From an uncultured Prevotella sp. (lineage in GTDB: Bacteria > Bacteroidota > Bacteroidia > Bacteroidales > Bacteroidaceae), in NCBI GenBank assembly GCA_900547085.1, contig URFI01000015.1, forward strand, positions 1 through 18,727: a stretch of 18,727 bases of DNA, written 5' to 3'. The notes below the pieces were generated by a model. The model was not told the DNA's origin. It did no database searches and worked only from the letters and a program-made list of their open reading frames with translations. Positions 16,240 to 18,727 of the stretch are shown in pieces (the first letter of the stretch is position 1; the number at the start of each line of letters is the position of its first letter). The position numbers and the translations under genes are program-made.

Positions 16240-17631
16240 TTATTTTGCTCCAAATGCTCCAAAGAAGTTACTGGCCACGGATGAAGAGAAATAATAGTTT
16301 TGGTCATCAGTATTGCTTATCCATTTTACCCTCTTCATGCCAAAGAAAGCCAATCCGCTGGGAAAATTAGACTTCACTGCCGAAAGTGCACCAGTGAGTT
16401 GAGGCGCGCCAGGCTGAAGATGAAAGTCCCATGCGGGGTTCCATTTCAAGGGAGCCCCATTGGCAGGGTCATCGCTCTCACAGTTGATATTCATCTTATC
16501 ATTTTGAGTAAACTTAATAAATAATTTGGATAAATCCTCTGGAGCATGACTGGTGAGATTGTTGTCATCCCAAACAATCATCTTGAAGTCTTTGCCCTGT
16601 TGCTTTACTCCTGTATTTGTGGATGCAAAGAAATAATTGGGAGAAAGCACACTATTGTCGATATCAGCTCCATTCTTACTGGGTTGACGGATTCCATAGC
16701 GGTTGTCAACCAGTAAATTATTCACAAAAACGGGCGCAATAGCTTTCTCAATCCATACATTTCCACCTTTCTTATTCTTCGTTCGGCGCCATCCACAGTC
16801 AATAGCTGTATTGTTATAGATGACAAGCTTCGATGCAAAGTTCTTCTCCACACCCGACCCTGAAAGCTTAAACGCATTGGTACAGGCATTGTATATCAGG
16901 TTGTAAGCAATGTCGAGTATACATCCCGATTTCACATTGATGGCCTCACCGCCATCACTCTCGTTACCACTATCGGCAAACACGGACCTATAAATAATTC
17001 CATTACCACCTGTAAAATAAGTCTGGTCATTGTAATTGTCATGGAAGAAACAGTTAACGACAGCAAAGCGACCTTTGGTATTGCAGAAATGGAAGGCAGG
17101 AACCCCGCCATCAATGGTGGTCTTGAACAATTTGTTTTGAAAAGAAAGGGAACTTTCCGTTGGAGTAGCACCAGCATGGGCTATCTCTGTATGACTTAAC
17201 ACCACCTCTTCACAATCGTATCCACAGATGATACCACCCCAGTCGTTGGGCTTGCCCGTATCCGAGCTGATAACTACGGGCTTTTCTTTCGTGCCCATAG
17301 CGTAAAGGTTTCCTAATGCCACAATCTCTATAGGATGATCTTCCAAGGGCTTAGAGCTGACCGTGACCTTCACGCCAGGCTCGATATAGAGGGAAGCACC
17401 AGCAGGAATCTTGAACGAAGAGGTGAGTGTTGTGTCATGTGACCAAACAATAGAGCCTGTGGGATAAGAGGCAATGGTAGTCTTCACTGTATTTGCGTCA
17501 CCTGTATTGATGGTTATCGTATCGGTTTTGGCAGCGTAATCGTATGGATTAATGTTTTCATTCTCACACGAACTCATGCCTCCCATAAGGGTTACAGCTA
17601 ATATGCTTACAAAAAAATTAAATCTCTTCAT
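16240..17631 (-). CDS. Surface lipoprotein of right-handed beta-helix type, 463 aa
   Basis: Lipoprotein signal ending G-M-S-S-C22, followed by E-N-E-N, an acidic tail that favours surface display. A lead region (about 35-75) is followed by 'ASLYIEPGVKVTVSS', 'GNLYAMGTKEKPVVISS', 'DWGGIICGYDCEEVVLSHTEI', and then repeating short beta-strand turns rich in Asn and Asp ('VVNCFFHDNYND', 'LVIYNNTAIDCGW', 'VFVNNLLVDNRYGIRQPS'), as expected for a parallel beta-helix. The end (from about 395) has 'WNPAWDFHLQPGAPQLTGA', a common ending in such proteins. It starts 24 bases after the TonB receptor stop and ends 12 bases before the phosphatase, so it sits mid-operon in the position a SusD would take. I infer a ligand-binding or lid role for the receptor. 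No catalytic residues of polysaccharide lyases are evident. Confidence 0.85.
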   Translation of the reverse strand: MKRFNFFVSILAVTLMGGMSSCENENINPYDYAAKTDTITINTGDANTVKTTIASYPTGSIVWSHDTTLTSSFKIPAGASLYIEPGVKVTVSSKPLEDHPIEIVALGNLYAMGTKEKPVVISSDTGKPNDWGGIICGYDCEEVVLSHTEIAHAGATPTESSLSFQNKLFKTTIDGGVPAFHFCNTKGRFAVVNCFFHDNYNDQTYFTGGNGIIYRSVFADSGNESDGGEAINVKSGCILDIAYNLIYNACTNAFKLSGSGVEKNFASKLVIYNNTAIDCGWRRTKNKKGGNVWIEKAIAPVFVNNLLVDNRYGIRQPSKNGADIDNSVLSPNYFFASTNTGVKQQGKDFKMIVWDDNNLTSHAPEDLSKLFIKFTQNDKMNINCESDDPANGAPLKWNPAWDFHLQPGAPQLTGALSAVKSNFPSGLAFFGMKRVKWISNTDDQNYYFSSSVASNFFGAFGAK

Positions 17632-17655
17632 ATTGAATTTTACAAAAGTTGATAA

Positions 17656-18727
17656 TTACAAATTTACTCTCACTCCAACCAGAAATGTGCGTCCATATTT
17701 GTAGGTTCCTACAATGGTACGGTCGTTGGGTTGTCCTGGTATCTTGGTATTAAACTCATTAACGGTTTTTAGGTATCGTTCGCGCTTGGAGTTGAGCAGG
17801 TTATTGGCTTTAACAAATAAGGATATGCCATTATTGAAACGCTTCTCAGCACTCAGGTCAAGCGAAAAGAGGTGCTTCTCCCACTCGTCAGAATCAAAAT
17901 ATGGAGATACTAATACGAGTTGTGTCCCAGTATAGGCTGCTGCCAATTGTCCATTCCACCCATGTTGCGTATCTTTATAAAGCAAAGATAAATTAGCGGT
18001 ATGTGGTGCCTGATTGATAAGTGGCCTCGTTTGGTCAACATTCTCTACTTGATTCTTTGCAGTATAGCGTTTCTTGGTAGTGGTGATGGCTGAATGCGTA
18101 TAAGTATAGTTGGCCTTGAATCCAAAGTGACGGATATACTTCACCACATCAAGCTCTATACCATAGTTTCTAGCGTTACCAAGGTTTTGAGGCATATAGT
18201 AGCTGGCGTTACCCTGACGCTGGTCTACGTCAAAAGTTGTCTCAATCGGGTCTTTGAGATACTTATAAAAAACACCCAAAAGCACCTGTTCATCTTGCGA
18301 TGGTAACCACTCCCAACGCAGGTCGAGGTTGTCAATACGTGCACATTTTAATAACGGATTACCCTTCTCTGTGTAGTCCTCACCATCCACCTGATAAGGC
18401 ACAAGTTCATAGAATCCTGGGCGGTTGATGCTTTTGTAATAACTGAAACGAAGATTCATCTTGCCCTTAAATGTCCAGCGAAATGAAACAGACGGCAGAT
18501 AATCCCAATACGACTGTTCACCAAGAGAACCCGTTGTCTCAAAACGTTGCAACATTGTGTATAGTTGGTTGGTATGCTCGGCACGAAATCCAGCTACTAA
18601 CTCATAGATTGGCGAAGTAAGTGTCACCATACCGTAGATAGCACCTATTCGTTCTTTAGAGTCGTAATTGAGTTGTGAGGCCTGCGAACGAGGTGTTTTG
18701 AGTGTCCAGTCAATTCCATGAAACGCA
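17656..18727 (-). CDS. TonB-dependent outer-membrane receptor, partial (N-terminus beyond right edge)
   Basis: The last 356 residues and stop of a receptor; the frame is open to the window edge, so its start, plug and signal peptide are not visible. Barrel segments include 'YELVAGFRAEHTNQL', 'LPSVSFRWTFKGKMNLRFSY', 'SINRPGFYELVPYQ', 'EWLPSQDEQVLLGVFYKYL', 'YGIELDVVKYI' and a terminal strand 'RTFLVGVRVNL'. These line up with the receptor at 1359-4154, making the two paralogues. It is the first gene of an apparent operon with the beta-helix lipoprotein and the phosphatase, so transport of a phosphate-containing ligand or its product is a reasonable inference. Confidence 0.9.
   Translation of the reverse strand, partial: AFHGIDWTLKTPRSQASQLNYDSKERIGAIYGMVTLTSPIYELVAGFRAEHTNQLYTMLQRFETTGSLGEQSYWDYLPSVSFRWTFKGKMNLRFSYYKSINRPGFYELVPYQVDGEDYTEKGNPLLKCARIDNLDLRWEWLPSQDEQVLLGVFYKYLKDPIETTFDVDQRQGNASYYMPQNLGNARNYGIELDVVKYIRHFGFKANYTYTHSAITTTKKRYTAKNQVENVDQTRPLINQAPHTANLSLLYKDTQHGWNGQLAAAYTGTQLVLVSPYFDSDEWEKHLFSLDLSAEKRFNNGISLFVKANNLLNSKRERYLKTVNEFNTKIPGQPNDRTIVGTYKYGRTFLVGVRVNL

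Overview
The window looks like chromosomal DNA of a Bacteroidota (Bacteroidetes) bacterium, most likely a Prevotella-type Bacteroidales. The reasons are TonB-dependent receptors with an N-terminal carboxypeptidase-regulatory-like domain, lipoproteins whose cysteine is followed by acidic residues, no Shine-Dalgarno sequences before starts, and promoter boxes of the Bacteroides type (TTTG / TAnnTTTG). The species call is inference; no rRNA or tRNA is present to anchor it.

Layout. Bases 1-4154 (minus strand) hold a complete TonB-dependent receptor followed by a surface lipoprotein of right-handed beta-helix type that runs off the left edge. A 769-base gap follows, with several inverted repeats and the promoter of a plus-strand mannose-1-phosphate guanylyltransferase (4924-6006). 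Next on the minus strand are a short, possibly decayed secreted-protein ORF, a large GH2 glycoside hydrolase (6318-9884), the Kdo transferase waaA (10041-11258) and gltX (11294-12832). The last two are probably one operon. Divergent from gltX is a 7TM-HD phosphodiesterase (13047-15110), which ends at a hairpin convergent with a second minus-strand operon. That operon, read right to left, is TonB-dependent receptor (cut by the right edge), beta-helix lipoprotein (16240-17631), and a purple-acid-phosphatase-like secreted metallophosphatase (15274-16227).

How the genes fit. The core genes are housekeeping: envelope sugars (GDP-mannose supply, LPS Kdo transfer), tRNA charging and probably cyclic-di-AMP turnover. 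The two flanking receptor/lipoprotein pairs are paralogous modules in the same orientation. The right-hand one carries a phosphatase within 12 bases, which suggests a cell-surface system that captures a phosphorylated ligand, cleaves it and imports the product. There is no SusD homologue next to either receptor; the beta-helix lipoprotein occupies that position. This is the part of the window most likely to hold under-described biology. No CRISPR array, insertion sequence, prophage, rRNA or tRNA was seen.
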